Positions 1 through 7,103 are shown, counted from the first letter of the stretch. The stretch: 46,394 nt of DNA from Sporolactobacillus sp. THM7-7 (GCF_004153225.1 NZ_SEMB01000027.1:1-46394); one strand, 5' to 3'. Made by a program: numbers and translations. The notes: generated by a model from the letters alone, not told the origin.

Positions 1-120
1 TGAGATTTCCATTGACGTTCCGTCAGGAAGACCCCTCAGAGATGATGAGGTAGATAGGTCCGGAGTGGAAGCGCGGTGACGCGTGAAGCGGACGGATACT
101 AATCGGTCAAAGACTTAACC
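1..120 (+). rRNA. 23S ribosomal RNA, 3' end (partial)
   Basis: The end of a 23S rRNA gene runs in from outside the window. The conserved terminal segment ending in ACTAATCGGTC and GACTTAACC is present at about 96-120. The 5S gene follows after a spacer of about 60 bases, in the usual 16S-23S-5S order. Confidence 0.93.
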
Positions 121-180
121 GAAAGAGACTTGCGCGGCTTCGGGCTTTCGTTGCCGGTTTTGAAGGTTCGCCTTCCTAAA

Positions 181-298
181 GTCTGGCGGCCACAGCGAAG
201 AGGTCACACCCGTTCCCATCCCGAACACGGCCGTTAAGCTCTTCCGCGCCGATGGTAATGAGGGGCTGCCCCCTTGTGAGAGTAGGTCGCTGCCAGGC
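181..298 (+). rRNA. 5S ribosomal RNA
   Basis: The conserved 5S core is readable (GCGAAGAGGTCACACCCGTT and CGAACACGG, then GAGAGTAGG). The 5' TCTGGCGGC pairs with the 3' GCTGCCAGG to close helix I. The length of about 118 nt is normal. The exact ends are uncertain by 1-3 bases. Confidence 0.95.
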
Positions 299-311
299 AA
301 TGATAATAAAA

Positions 312-359
312 GCAGGAGGCCATTGTGTTTACAATGGCGCCCTGTTTCTTTATATTTTT
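312..359 (+). terminator. Terminator-like hairpin after 5S rRNA
   Basis: A GC-rich stem (GGCCATTGT, loop, ACAATGGC, extended by CAGG/CCTG) is followed by the T-rich run TTTCTTTATATTTTTG. It lies between 5S and tRNA-Asn. Either the tRNAs have their own promoter or this hairpin is read through or processed. Confidence 0.7.
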
Positions 360-360
360 G

Positions 361-385
361 ATCGCTTTCATGCTCAGAAAGCGAT
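361..385 (+). other. Second hairpin between 5S and tRNA-Asn
   Basis: A perfect 9-bp stem (ATCGCTTTC / GAAAGCGAT) with a 7-base loop ends 7 bases before tRNA-Asn. It has no T run, so an RNA-processing signal is more likely than a terminator. No function can be shown from the sequence. Confidence 0.4.
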
Positions 386-391
386 TGTCAT

Positions 392-466
392 TCCACAGTA
401 GCTCAGCGGTAGAGCAATCGGATGTTAACCGATCGGTCGCAGGTTCGAACCCTGCCTGTGGAGCCA
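392..466 (+). tRNA. tRNA-Asn (GTT)
   Basis: The cloverleaf has acceptor TCCACAG/CTGTGGA, discriminator G and anticodon GTT in the loop TGTTAAC. The 3' CCA is encoded at 464-466. It lies 6 bases before tRNA-Thr. Confidence 0.96.
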
Positions 467-472
467 CACACT

Positions 473-545
<73 letters not shown>

Positions 546-562
546 CTCTTAAAAAACGTGAT

Positions 563-611
563 AACAGCGGGGTTTATCGGGTATCCGGTATCCCGCTGTT
601 TTTCATTTTTA
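563..611 (+). terminator. Terminator downstream of tRNA-Thr
   Basis: AACAGCGGG (563-571) pairs with CCCGCTGTT (592-600), followed by a run of T. It lies inside the prophage by the att assignment. The element therefore supplies both the tRNA 3' half and a terminator, which may also insulate the convergently transcribed integrase. Confidence 0.8.
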
Positions 612-631
612 GGCCTTGTTTTATATATTCG

Positions 632-653
632 CAGCCCATATCGCAGCCCAAAC
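632..653 (+). promoter_or_regulatory. Paired arm-type integrase site candidates (left)
   Basis: CAGCCCATAT (632-641) and CAGCCCAAAC (644-653) are direct repeats with a 12-bp period. They lie between attL and the integrase gene. A matching pair sits inside attR at 40957-40978. Their position, spacing and shared orientation suggest binding sites for the integrase N-terminal arm-binding domain. Confidence 0.55.
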
Positions 654-659
654 ATTAAG

Positions 660-1835
660 TTAATGCGTTTTTTTCTGCTTTTTTCTCAATTCTTCAAGTT
701 CATCAAAAACATCCGCCGACTCCTCAATATCATCATCATAGACATGGGCATATAAATTCATTGTTGTTGTTATATCATGATGTCCGAGTATTTTCTGAAC
801 GGTTTTCATCTTTACACCCTGACTCAACCAGAAAGTCGCAGCCGAATGACGGAGATCGTGAAATCCGATGTTTTTTATCCCCGTGCGTTTCACAAATCGT
901 TTCCACATTTGAGAGACGGTGTGTGGTGCGTATGGCGTACCGTCCGGATGGCTAAATAAAAGAAAATGTTTGTTGCCTTCATCATCATTATATCCAACCC
1001 ATTTATCGCCGATTGCGTTCCGCTCTTTCCATCTCAGTTTTCGATATTCAGTTAACTTATCGACAAGAAATTGTGAAAAAATCACAACGCGCTCAGAATC
1101 GCTTTTGACCGCTTTTAACCGGCGCCTGTTTGCCTTCGTCTCCTGAAGCGAGTGCCAAACATGTGCCCTACGATTTTTATAATTGATATCTTGATCGATG
1201 TCTAATCCAAGTACTTCTCCACGCCGAAGGCCGCCTGTTAGAGCAATTAATATCATTAGTTGATGCATAATTGGTATTTTTTCGATAGTGTCTAGAAGAA
1301 TGTCAATTTCTTTTTCGTTTAAGACTTCTTTTTCTCTTCTTTTAATTTTGGGCTTTTTAACAGCACGCGAAGGGTCCTGCTTGATGACTTCCCACTCTTT
1401 AGCCTTTCTGAAGACACTGCGTATTGCTCGATGTCGCATTTCCAGGGCATACGGACCAACTCCATTACGTTTTTCCTGATTCATATATTGAACAATGTCA
1501 TATGTTCCGATCTTTGCCAATCTTGCTTTTTGGAAAAAAGGTGTTATACTGGCGTCTAATTCATAGCAATAATTTTCAAATGTATTCGGATCCAAGTCTA
1601 TTCTTCCGTATTCTTTTTTCCATCGCTCAACGAAAGATGAGAATTTAATATTTTGATCAATTTTACGACTATCATCGAGAAGCTCCGCTTCAAATTGGGA
1701 CAGCATTCTTTTGGCAGTTCGACTGTTTCTAGCCTCAACTGTTTTATATCGTCTGTCTCGCCGACCAGTTGGCAGATATCCAAGATCTACGATTAGTTGA
1801 AACTTCCCATTTCCTTTATCAACTATACGGGACAT
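660..1835 (-). CDS. int: Phage tyrosine integrase
   Basis: This 391-aa protein has the full tyrosine recombinase layout. An N-terminal arm-binding-like region (about residues 1-50) is followed by a SAM-like core-binding domain (about 65-155) and a catalytic domain. The catalytic set is visible: R204 in GGLRRGE, H326 and R329 in HDLRH, H352 in LGHHD and the nucleophile Y362 in MNLYAH. It should join the attP core to the 20-bp site in tRNA-Thr and, with an excisionase, excise the element. The ATG is preceded by GAGGTGG at good spacing. It is the last gene of the leftward lysogeny block, next to attL, the usual place for such integrases. The protein looks intact. Confidence 0.96.
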   Translation of the reverse strand: MSRIVDKGNGKFQLIVDLGYLPTGRRDRRYKTVEARNSRTAKRMLSQFEAELLDDSRKIDQNIKFSSFVERWKKEYGRIDLDPNTFENYCYELDASITPFFQKARLAKIGTYDIVQYMNQEKRNGVGPYALEMRHRAIRSVFRKAKEWEVIKQDPSRAVKKPKIKRREKEVLNEKEIDILLDTIEKIPIMHQLMILIALTGGLRRGEVLGLDIDQDINYKNRRAHVWHSLQETKANRRRLKAVKSDSERVVIFSQFLVDKLTEYRKLRWKERNAIGDKWVGYNDDEGNKHFLLFSHPDGTPYAPHTVSQMWKRFVKRTGIKNIGFHDLRHSAATFWLSQGVKMKTVQKILGHHDITTTMNLYAHVYDDDIEESADVFDELEELRKKQKKTH

Positions 1836-1858
1836 ATTTATACCACCTCTTCAAAAAG

Positions 1859-2200
1859 TTATTCAAACAAACGTTTATTGAATACCATCACCTGGACAAT
1901 ATCAGCAACTTGTACCACAAATTGGTCTATGTAGTCGTAGGAGCCGGCTACGCGTCCTTTAACAGTCAGCAGATTGATTCCAAATTGGCTTTCTGCCTCG
2001 CCTGATACAAGATCACCAAGCTCAACTGTACATCGATTCATATCGTCGTCCAGATCGCCTACAAAGCCCTTGCCAAAGGTAGATGTATCCACATATAGCG
2101 TTGTGTGCTGATCGTTGATTAATCCACGATCAAAGTCAACTAAGAGCCACACAGGGCGTTTAGAGCCATCTGGATTGAATTCGTAAATTAATGTATTCAA
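1859..2200 (-). CDS. Hypothetical lysogeny-module protein
   Basis: This 113-aa protein is acidic and probably beta-rich, with no signal peptide or membrane segment. I do not recognise the family. Its start overlaps the stop of the ImmA-type protease gene (2197-2200), which indicates translational coupling. It lies between immA and the integrase in the leftward operon. Short conserved-looking stretches are VWLLVDFDRG and LLTVKGRVAGSYDYID, the latter resembling an OB-like or beta-barrel strand pattern (weak inference). It may be an ImmA partner, an exclusion factor or a directionality factor; none of these can be shown. Confidence 0.75.
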   Translation of the reverse strand: MNTLIYEFNPDGSKRPVWLLVDFDRGLINDQHTTLYVDTSTFGKGFVGDLDDDMNRCTVELGDLVSGEAESQFGINLLTVKGRVAGSYDYIDQFVVQVADIVQVMVFNKRLFE

Positions 2201-2784
2201 ATGTACTTCACTCCTGTTTGTTTGGACAATTGTCTCATGATGCGTTTCGTCTCGTCGGTACAGTTTTCCAGAGTAAACGGTCTGAAAACTGGCTTGTATG
2301 TTTCCAACTGCCGCTTCTGCTCCCAGTATGTCTTCTCCCGGATATCATCAATCCGCTTTTTAGCCAGCTCCACTGAGACATTAAATTCATTAATAATGCT
2401 ATGGACTGTGTATCCACGATCAAAATCAATCATATGGAAGGGGATAGCTGCGTACAGCGCAAAGAGGTTGGCGTCCCATTCTTGGGACTCTCGATAGAGT
2501 TTTGGCATGCTCAGCTGGTCTCCGGAATCTCTGATCACATGTCCTAACTCATGGAAGAATTGATCTCTGAATCCTGTGCCATATGTATTGCTATTTTCCA
2601 TAATAAACATGTTCCCACGAGCGTCTCGATAACTACAGGTGATTCCCGGCCAGACAGAGTAATCAATGCCAAGGGCTCTTGCAACACGATCAGGTTCCAA
2701 ATCCGACGGGTAAATGATGTCTGCTGATACAAATGTATTGACGACCCACTGTTCAATAAATGTTGGTTTGTAAGGTTTTTTCAT
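2197..2784 (-). CDS. immA: ImmA/IrrE-family metallopeptidase
   Basis: The zinc-binding HELGH motif (HExxH, residues 78-82 from the start used) lies in FFHELGHVIRD, followed by an acidic helix with the downstream EWDANLFA. This is the hallmark of the ImmA/IrrE (DUF955) peptidases. In ICEBs1 and related elements ImmA cleaves the repressor ImmR and so induces excision. The repressor here (5360-5722) lacks a self-cleavage domain, so this protein is the likely inducer (inference). The ATG at 2784 was chosen because it follows GGGGGCT; an upstream extension to 2829 has no such site. Unlike ICEBs1, the protease and repressor genes are separated by at least four genes. Confidence 0.9.
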   Translation of the reverse strand: MKKPYKPTFIEQWVVNTFVSADIIYPSDLEPDRVARALGIDYSVWPGITCSYRDARGNMFIMENSNTYGTGFRDQFFHELGHVIRDSGDQLSMPKLYRESQEWDANLFALYAAIPFHMIDFDRGYTVHSIINEFNVSVELAKKRIDDIREKTYWEQKRQLETYKPVFRPFTLENCTDETKRIMRQLSKQTGVKYI

Positions 2785-2867
2785 GGTAATAGCCCCCAAT
2801 ATGCGAATACATGTTCGATTATAAGGCAAAAATAAAAGCCCGTAAAGGGCCTGCGTGGATAGTATTG

Positions 2868-3275
2868 TTATAAAACAATTCCTAAAATAAGACTGGACAA
2901 AGCAATTAAAACACTCGTTCCTGTTAATACAATACCTATAGTCCAGCGTTTATCCGACTTCCGATCCTTACGTTCATCTTTAAATTTATTATCGATTAGT
3001 TTTTCTAATTTCAAATATTGATTTTCAAATTGAAGGCCGATTTCAGTACGGAGACTAGCTAATTCGTTATTTAATTCAGGACGCTTAACATAATCGTCAT
3101 TGCCGTCCATTCCATCGTCACCTCCAGATGATTTTGCTGTTGCTGTTTCTTCTCTAACTTTATTATAACCGCTTTTTGAATTTAGTCGATATGATTTGTG
3201 ATTTCGGGCTCGATTATCGCCCATTACAGACACCTTATAATCATATAATTTTGTAACCTTATTATCATTTTCCAT
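2868..3275 (-). CDS. Coiled-coil protein with C-terminal membrane anchor
   Basis: This 135-aa protein has three parts: a basic, low-complexity N-terminal half; a charged helical stretch (about residues 70-110, LRTEIGLQFENQYLKLEKLI) likely to form a coiled coil; and one hydrophobic C-terminal helix (WTIGIVLTGTSVLIALSSLI and on). It would be anchored in the membrane with the bulk in the cytoplasm. The ATG follows GTGGAGG. The gene overlaps the end of the preceding gene by 11 bases, so the two are probably coupled. The layout resembles XhlA-like or superinfection-exclusion proteins, but no family is recognised. Confidence 0.75.
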   Translation of the reverse strand: MENDNKVTKLYDYKVSVMGDNRARNHKSYRLNSKSGYNKVREETATAKSSGGDDGMDGNDDYVKRPELNNELASLRTEIGLQFENQYLKLEKLIDNKFKDERKDRKSDKRWTIGIVLTGTSVLIALSSLILGIVL

Positions 3276-3696
3276 GGTTTTTAGTTTCCTCCACAGAAAA
3301 ATAAAATTGTTCCGAGTCCTCATCAGAACTATTTCGATCTTTGACAAACGCCTTCAAATTATAAATACCTGATTTTTTAAAAGATATTGGCGGACATTTT
3401 ACTGATATGACACTACTGATCTTTCTTACCTTTGAAATATCAATAGAATTTCCAATATTTATCCCATTTAACGCGCCTTGAAAAACCTCCTTTTTGTCTG
3501 GATCATTAATAGTTATTGTTACATCGTAGGTGCTTTCTTTACGGGCATCGAGAATTGTTAAAACAGCAAACATAGAATAGGAGGATGGCAATGATTTAAA
3601 ATTCATTTGTCCGGCCAAGTTAATGGTCGCTGTATCTTTTCCATCATTGATAAATTTTTCAGAAAGAAAAACCGTACCAAGTTTCAAATTGTTCAT
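3265..3696 (-). CDS. Hypothetical beta-sandwich protein (DUF6941-like pattern)
   Basis: This 143-aa protein has alternating beta-strand patterns throughout (GTVFLSEKFI, FAVLTILDA, YDVTITINDPDKKEVF and a closing FYFSVEE). The order resembles the small Ig-like DUF6941 family, though I make the match by pattern only. It has no catalytic motif, signal peptide or membrane helix. It overlaps the start of the membrane-anchor gene downstream, suggesting joint synthesis and possibly a complex at the membrane. The ATG at 3696 is preferred over an in-frame TTG at 3702; neither has a strong ribosome site. Confidence 0.65.
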   Translation of the reverse strand: MNNLKLGTVFLSEKFINDGKDTATINLAGQMNFKSLPSSYSMFAVLTILDARKESTYDVTITINDPDKKEVFQGALNGINIGNSIDISKVRKISSVISVKCPPISFKKSGIYNLKAFVKDRNSSDEDSEQFYFSVEETKNHGK

Positions 3697-3705
3697 CCCC
3701 AAATT

Positions 3706-3756
3706 TTAGATATTCGGAAGCTGTTTTTTCTTTGCGTCAAATTCTTCCTTTACGAT
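3706..3756 (-). pseudogene. Possible SHOCT-domain C-terminal remnant
   Basis: The minus-strand frame just before the next gene reads AIVKEEFDAKKKQLPNI then stop. This matches the characteristic end of SHOCT domains (EEFxxKKxxLL). A TGA sits directly upstream and only about 60 bases separate it from the DUF898-like gene, so the rest of the gene is gone. It may be a remnant of a gene deleted from this module. Short and uncertain. Confidence 0.35.
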
Positions 3757-3815
3757 TGCTCATGTCCGTAGGTAGAAGGACAATATGTACGCCGCCGAAG
3801 CGGCAAATGATTATT

Positions 3816-4169
3816 TCAAATGACAAAATGCGTATGCTTCGTTTTCCACTTCTCCAGCTTGATAAATACCCACCAGCCATAAATTCCAAGTGTGATCAGT
3901 GTGAAAAACCACCACTTAAACCAGTTTCCCCACAACTGAATGGCTGTCCCATCAAATTCCAGACGGCGGCCATTTATCACAGTATGCTTAGCCTTCCAGC
4001 TGTAAATCATGGTGAACGAACACGGATAGCAGATACCCAGCGTGAAGACCGTAATCAAAAATCCGAGTATTTTGTATCCGATCCATTGAGCAAGACCGCC
4101 ATCAAAATAAGATTCGGCGGTAGGTGGGACGGTTGTTCCAGCGGTTGTTGGTACTGTGATTTCGGTCAT
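3816..4169 (-). CDS. DUF898-like integral membrane protein
   Basis: This 117-aa protein has an N-terminal Thr/Pro-rich stretch followed by a duplicated unit. In each copy a Gly-rich turn leads into a hydrophobic helix with the signature ITLGI or FTLGI (YKILGFLITVFTLGICYP and WFKWWFFTLITLGIYGWW), and each helix is followed by KAKHTVI or KTKHTHF. This is typical of DUF898 and related small bacterial membrane proteins. Two transmembrane segments are expected. Its function is unknown. In this position it could serve membrane-level exclusion. It lies 18 bp after the nuclease gene in the same operon. Confidence 0.8.
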   Translation of the reverse strand: MTEITVPTTAGTTVPPTAESYFDGGLAQWIGYKILGFLITVFTLGICYPCSFTMIYSWKAKHTVINGRRLEFDGTAIQLWGNWFKWWFFTLITLGIYGWWVFIKLEKWKTKHTHFVI

Positions 4170-4187
4170 TGTTCTGCCCCCTTAAAA

Positions 4188-5252
4188 TTATAAATAAATT
4201 TTAGCAATTTCAATGAGCTGTTTTTGGTATTTTTCTATATCATCTAAGGTGTCGATCTTGTATGTATGCTGATCGTCATCATGAAGTTGAATCCATTTGT
4301 TACTCCCATTTAATTTTAAACGGCAAATCCATTTTCTGATACTGTCGTCTACAATTACATTAAAGTAGCTCATATTGTCTCTGTAAAAGAGACGATCAGG
4401 TTCCAATGTTCCATTTAAAAGGAGCTTAACCCGGACATAACCTTCAATTTCTTCGGGCGTCGTCTCAATCATTGGTCCATCTTCTACGGCAGCAGCGACT
4501 TCTTTCTCTTCTTCTGCAACCGTTTGCTGATCGCTCTTGGAATTATCTAAAGCGGTCTGTAATTTATCGTTAATCTTCTCATTAATAAATTGATTAATCG
4601 TCGTTTTTACAATACCTTTGAATTTGTCGATCACGTTTTGAGTCTTACGTCCATCATAGAATCCGTTCAGAAAGAATACGACAAACTCATCGGATGGGTC
4701 TTCTATTTCTTTAGCTAGGATATTTCGAATTTCACTTTTATATCGCAACACAGAGGCAGAATCAAAAATCTTATCGACATCAAATCCAGACTTGCGGAAT
4801 TTTTTTAATTCGGTGATTCTGCTATCTCTAATATTAAAAAGATCAAAAACGAAGAATGGTTTTTTGTCCATTTTATTACGTTCATCAAGATCGGTATAAA
4901 ATTTATAAATTTGCCCATTCGTAAGGATTGAAAATTTAGCTGCTGTTGTTCCGAAATAGCGGAAGAGTTGGGAGTCGTGTTTTGAAAGATCGTCGAATAT
5001 TGGTTTGCATTCAATGAGAATTATAGGTTGCTCATCTTCCATGATCGCATAATCTACTCGTTCGCCTTTTTTAATCCCAACATCAGCCGTAAATTCGGGC
5101 TTGAATTCGTTCGGATTAAAAATGTCATAACCTAAAATTTGAAAGAAAGGCATAATTGCACTGGTTTTCGTTGATTCTTCGTTGACGATGGTTTCCTTAA
5201 TTGATTGAACACGTTTGGAAAGCCCTTTTATCTTTTCGGCAAACTCGTCCAT
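4188..5252 (-). CDS. HsdR-N-type (PD-(D/E)XK) nuclease-like protein
   Basis: This 354-aa protein begins with a helical segment and then the type I restriction enzyme R-subunit N-terminal fold. The catalytic pattern is an early acidic EES (24-26), D67 in ERVDYAI, and E81-C-K83 in ILIECK. The middle (about 90-215) matches the rest of that family (LTNGQIYKFYTDL). An acidic linker follows, then a small C-terminal domain (about 270-354). It has no helicase motor and there is no HsdM/HsdS partner beside it. Similar stand-alone proteins occur in prophage lysogeny regions. A defence or exclusion role is inferred, not shown. The ATG lies 10-15 bases after a purine-rich AGGGGGAAT. Confidence 0.85.
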   Translation of the reverse strand: MDEFAEKIKGLSKRVQSIKETIVNEESTKTSAIMPFFQILGYDIFNPNEFKPEFTADVGIKKGERVDYAIMEDEQPIILIECKPIFDDLSKHDSQLFRYFGTTAAKFSILTNGQIYKFYTDLDERNKMDKKPFFVFDLFNIRDSRITELKKFRKSGFDVDKIFDSASVLRYKSEIRNILAKEIEDPSDEFVVFFLNGFYDGRKTQNVIDKFKGIVKTTINQFINEKINDKLQTALDNSKSDQQTVAEEEKEVAAAVEDGPMIETTPEEIEGYVRVKLLLNGTLEPDRLFYRDNMSYFNVIVDDSIRKWICRLKLNGSNKWIQLHDDDQHTYKIDTLDDIEKYQKQLIEIAKIYL

Positions 5253-5359
5253 TGAGAATTCCCCCTATGCATATTTATCTGCGTCAGTAGAACTAATATT
5301 TATTTAAAATAAATCCCACACCTGTCACGAATAATGAGTAATCTGAGATGCGGGGTCTA

Positions 5360-5722
5360 TTAGCTGTCTTCGTGTTTTCTTTTATTCAGTTGTTGCCTCC
5401 TAAATTCAATATACCGCTTCGCTTCCTCAATTTCTTCTGGCGTTGTGTTTTCGAGGTCCCAAAAGAACATTTCGCCTTCCGGTTGCTTTTCGGGATTGCG
5501 GATGTCAGAAAGTCCTAATAAATAATCTGAACTTACCTCATAAAATTCGGCAAATTTTGCTATCAAATCCGGATCTGGGTTTGCTTTGCCTGTTTCATAT
5601 CTTGACAGCTGGAAGTTAGTAATGCCGAATCGTGAAGCAGCTTCTTTTTGGCTTAGGTTTTTAGCTTCTCTAAGTTCTCTTAATCGTACGCCAAGAGTTG
5701 GTTTCAATGTGAGAACCTCCAT
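5360..5722 (-). CDS. XRE/CI-type lysogeny repressor
   Basis: This 120-aa protein has an N-terminal helix-turn-helix (about residues 8-65) containing LSQKEAASRFGITNFQLSRY and the typical YLLGLSD end. A short acidic tail with an EEIEEAKRYIEFRRQQL helix follows. There is no S24 peptidase domain, so RecA-stimulated self-cleavage is not expected; removal by the ImmA-type protease is the likely route. It is divergent from the Cro-like gene, with five operator-like sites between and beyond them. AAGGAGATG precedes the ATG. Confidence 0.93.
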   Translation of the reverse strand: MEVLTLKPTLGVRLRELREAKNLSQKEAASRFGITNFQLSRYETGKANPDPDLIAKFAEFYEVSSDYLLGLSDIRNPEKQPEGEMFFWDLENTTPEEIEEAKRYIEFRRQQLNKRKHEDS

Positions 5723-5751
5723 AAAAAATCATCTCCTTAATTTTATCATTT

Positions 5752-5852
5752 TTGCATTAAATGCTAAAACAAATAGCGATAAATGCTAATTTATTGTTGA
5801 CGTAGCGAAATATGCAATATATAATAAGAATATGGAATTGCAAATAACGCTA
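5752..5852 (+). promoter_or_regulatory. Genetic-switch operators O1-O4
   Basis: Four related 15-mers are visible: TTGCATTAAATGCTA (5752), TAGCGATAAATGCTA (5774), TAGCGAAATATGCAA (5803) and TTGCAAATAACGCTA (5838). All share TNGC at one end and GCNA at the other, the dyad expected for repressor dimers. O3 lies within the rightward promoter spacer. O4 lies between its start and the ribosome site. O1 and O2 lie upstream of the repressor gene. A fifth copy is at 6073. Confidence 0.7.
5797..5825 (+). promoter_or_regulatory. Rightward early promoter
   Basis: TTGACG (5797-5802) and TATAAT (5820-5825) are 17 bp apart, almost the sigma-A consensus. The promoter overlaps operator O3 and drives the Cro-like gene, whose ATG is at 5868. 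Confidence 0.85.
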
Positions 5853-5867
5853 CGGGAGGTGATAAAG

Positions 5868-6116
5868 ATGGCAGTTCTAAATCTTGAGAAAATCAGGAAT
5901 ATGAGAAAGAAAAATAAACTTTCTCAAGAAGAACTCGCTGACCTGTTAGGGTTTAAAAGTGTTTATTCCTATAACAGAAAAGAACTTGGTCATGTTAAAT
6001 TTTCTGCAGATGAGTTACATGTTTTAGCAAGTTTCTACGGTGTCCCTTCAGAATATTTTTTTGATCAAAGTGTAGCGAATAACGCTACGAGCAAAAAAGA
6101 AAAGGAAGTGATCTGA
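5868..6116 (+). CDS. Cro-like XRE regulator
   Basis: This 82-aa protein is essentially one HTH domain (KLSQEELADLLGFKSVYSYNRKE) with the short tail FYGVPSEYFFDQ. Its size and divergent position relative to the repressor fit a Cro-type antagonist. The ATG at 5868 was chosen for the strong GGGAGGTG 9 bases upstream; a longer frame from 5832 has no such site. The stop overlaps the next start as TGATG. The last codons contain operator O5 (6073-6087). Confidence 0.9.
   Translation: MAVLNLEKIRNMRKKNKLSQEELADLLGFKSVYSYNRKELGHVKFSADELHVLASFYGVPSEYFFDQSVANNATSKKEKEVI
6073..6087 (+). promoter_or_regulatory. Operator O5 inside cro-like gene
   Basis: TAGCGAATAACGCTA is the most symmetric member of the operator family; with its flanking G and C it forms a perfect 17-bp palindrome (6072-6088). 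It lies in the 3' end of the Cro-like coding sequence, about 235 bp from O4. Looping or blocking of transcription toward the antirepressor is possible. Confidence 0.6.
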
Positions 6117-6832
6117 TGTCATCGATTCAATTAATCGAATCTAAGAAGTTTGGAAATATGATCTGTGATGTTTACAAAAACGAAAAAGACTTTTTCATGA
6201 CACGCCAGCAGATCGGCGAAGCACTTGAATATTCCGATCCACGTGTTGCAATAGCAAAACTTCATGCGTCGCACAAAGAAAGATTGGACAAGTTTTCGGG
6301 TGTTACTGCTACGGTAACCCCCGAAGGTGGAACACAGAAAACTGTGATCTACTCATCAAAGGGAATCTACGAAATTTGTCGCTGGAGCAAGCAACCAAAA
6401 GCAGACGAGTTTTATGACTGGGTGTACGACCTTCTTGAGCGTCTCAGAACTGGTCAATCAAAAGTCGTTCCTTTTTCAAAAGATCAGGCGATCATTGAAG
6501 CACTTCGTCAGACGGCAAATCTTATGGAGGAAAATCAGTCGATAAAGACTGAACAGCACCAGATTCGGAAACTGATCACTCAGGTCGACGACAAGGTTGA
6601 ATCGCAGATCACCCTCGATCACGGTGAACAACGTCGGTTGCAGAAAGCGGTCGCCCGACGAGTATACGACTTGGAACCTGATGATCAGGCGCGGCGCTCG
6701 AAGCTGTTCCGTGAGATCTACCGGGAGCTGAAAGACCGGTTCGCCGTTGGCAGCTATAAAGACATTCTGCGCCGCGAGTTACAGGACGCGATCCGATACG
6801 TCGAAGCGTTCATTCCAAAACGTGTTGCCTGA
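6116..6832 (+). CDS. Phage antirepressor (Bro-N and ORF6C domains)
   Basis: This 238-aa protein has an N-terminal Bro-N domain (about residues 8-115; FMTRQQIGEALEYSDPRVAIAKLH, IYSSKGIYEICRWS, FYDWVYDLLERLR). A coiled linker follows, then a C-terminal ORF6C domain (about 165-235; SKLFREIYRELKDRFAVGSY, YVEAF). This is a standard architecture of Firmicute phage antirepressors, which bind DNA or repressors and favour lytic growth. It overlaps the Cro-like gene by one base. Confidence 0.92.
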   Translation: MSSIQLIESKKFGNMICDVYKNEKDFFMTRQQIGEALEYSDPRVAIAKLHASHKERLDKFSGVTATVTPEGGTQKTVIYSSKGIYEICRWSKQPKADEFYDWVYDLLERLRTGQSKVVPFSKDQAIIEALRQTANLMEENQSIKTEQHQIRKLITQVDDKVESQITLDHGEQRRLQKAVARRVYDLEPDDQARRSKLFREIYRELKDRFAVGSYKDILRRELQDAIRYVEAFIPKRVA

Positions 6833-6861
6833 TTAAATCGCACCAAAAGGAGGTGATCCCA

Positions 6862-7044
6862 TTGACTGATCGTATGACTGTCAGAGAATGTGCCGAGTAT
6901 CTCAGGGTTTGCCCGGACACGATCTATCGTATGTGCCGGTGTCATCAAATTCCGCACCGACGCATTCGGAACCGTATTTTCTTCTCACTTACCACTCTCG
7001 AGCGGTGGGAGAAAGAGAACGAGCAAGAAAGCATCGCTAATTAA
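6862..7044 (+). CDS. Excisionase-family HTH protein
   Basis: This 60-aa protein is a winged-HTH of the MerR/excisionase type (MTVRECAEYLRVCPDTIYRM, IPHRRIRNRIFF, LERWEKEN). It could be the directionality factor for the integrase or an early regulator; its place in the rightward operon suits expression on induction. The TTG at 6862 is used because AAAGGAGGTG lies 8 bases before it. The earlier in-frame GTG at 6853 overlaps that ribosome site. Confidence 0.85.
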   Translation: MTDRMTVRECAEYLRVCPDTIYRMCRCHQIPHRRIRNRIFFSLTTLERWEKENEQESIAN

Positions 7045-7103
7045 CCTTATGTTTATTGTACTTTGAAAACCAAATATTACCGGTATAGGGAGTGATTAAT
7101 CAA

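Noticed and set aside
4188-5252. Complete type I restriction system
   Set aside because: Only the HsdR N-terminal-type nuclease is present, without helicase motor, and the HsdM-like gene lies 10 kb away on the other strand without an S subunit.
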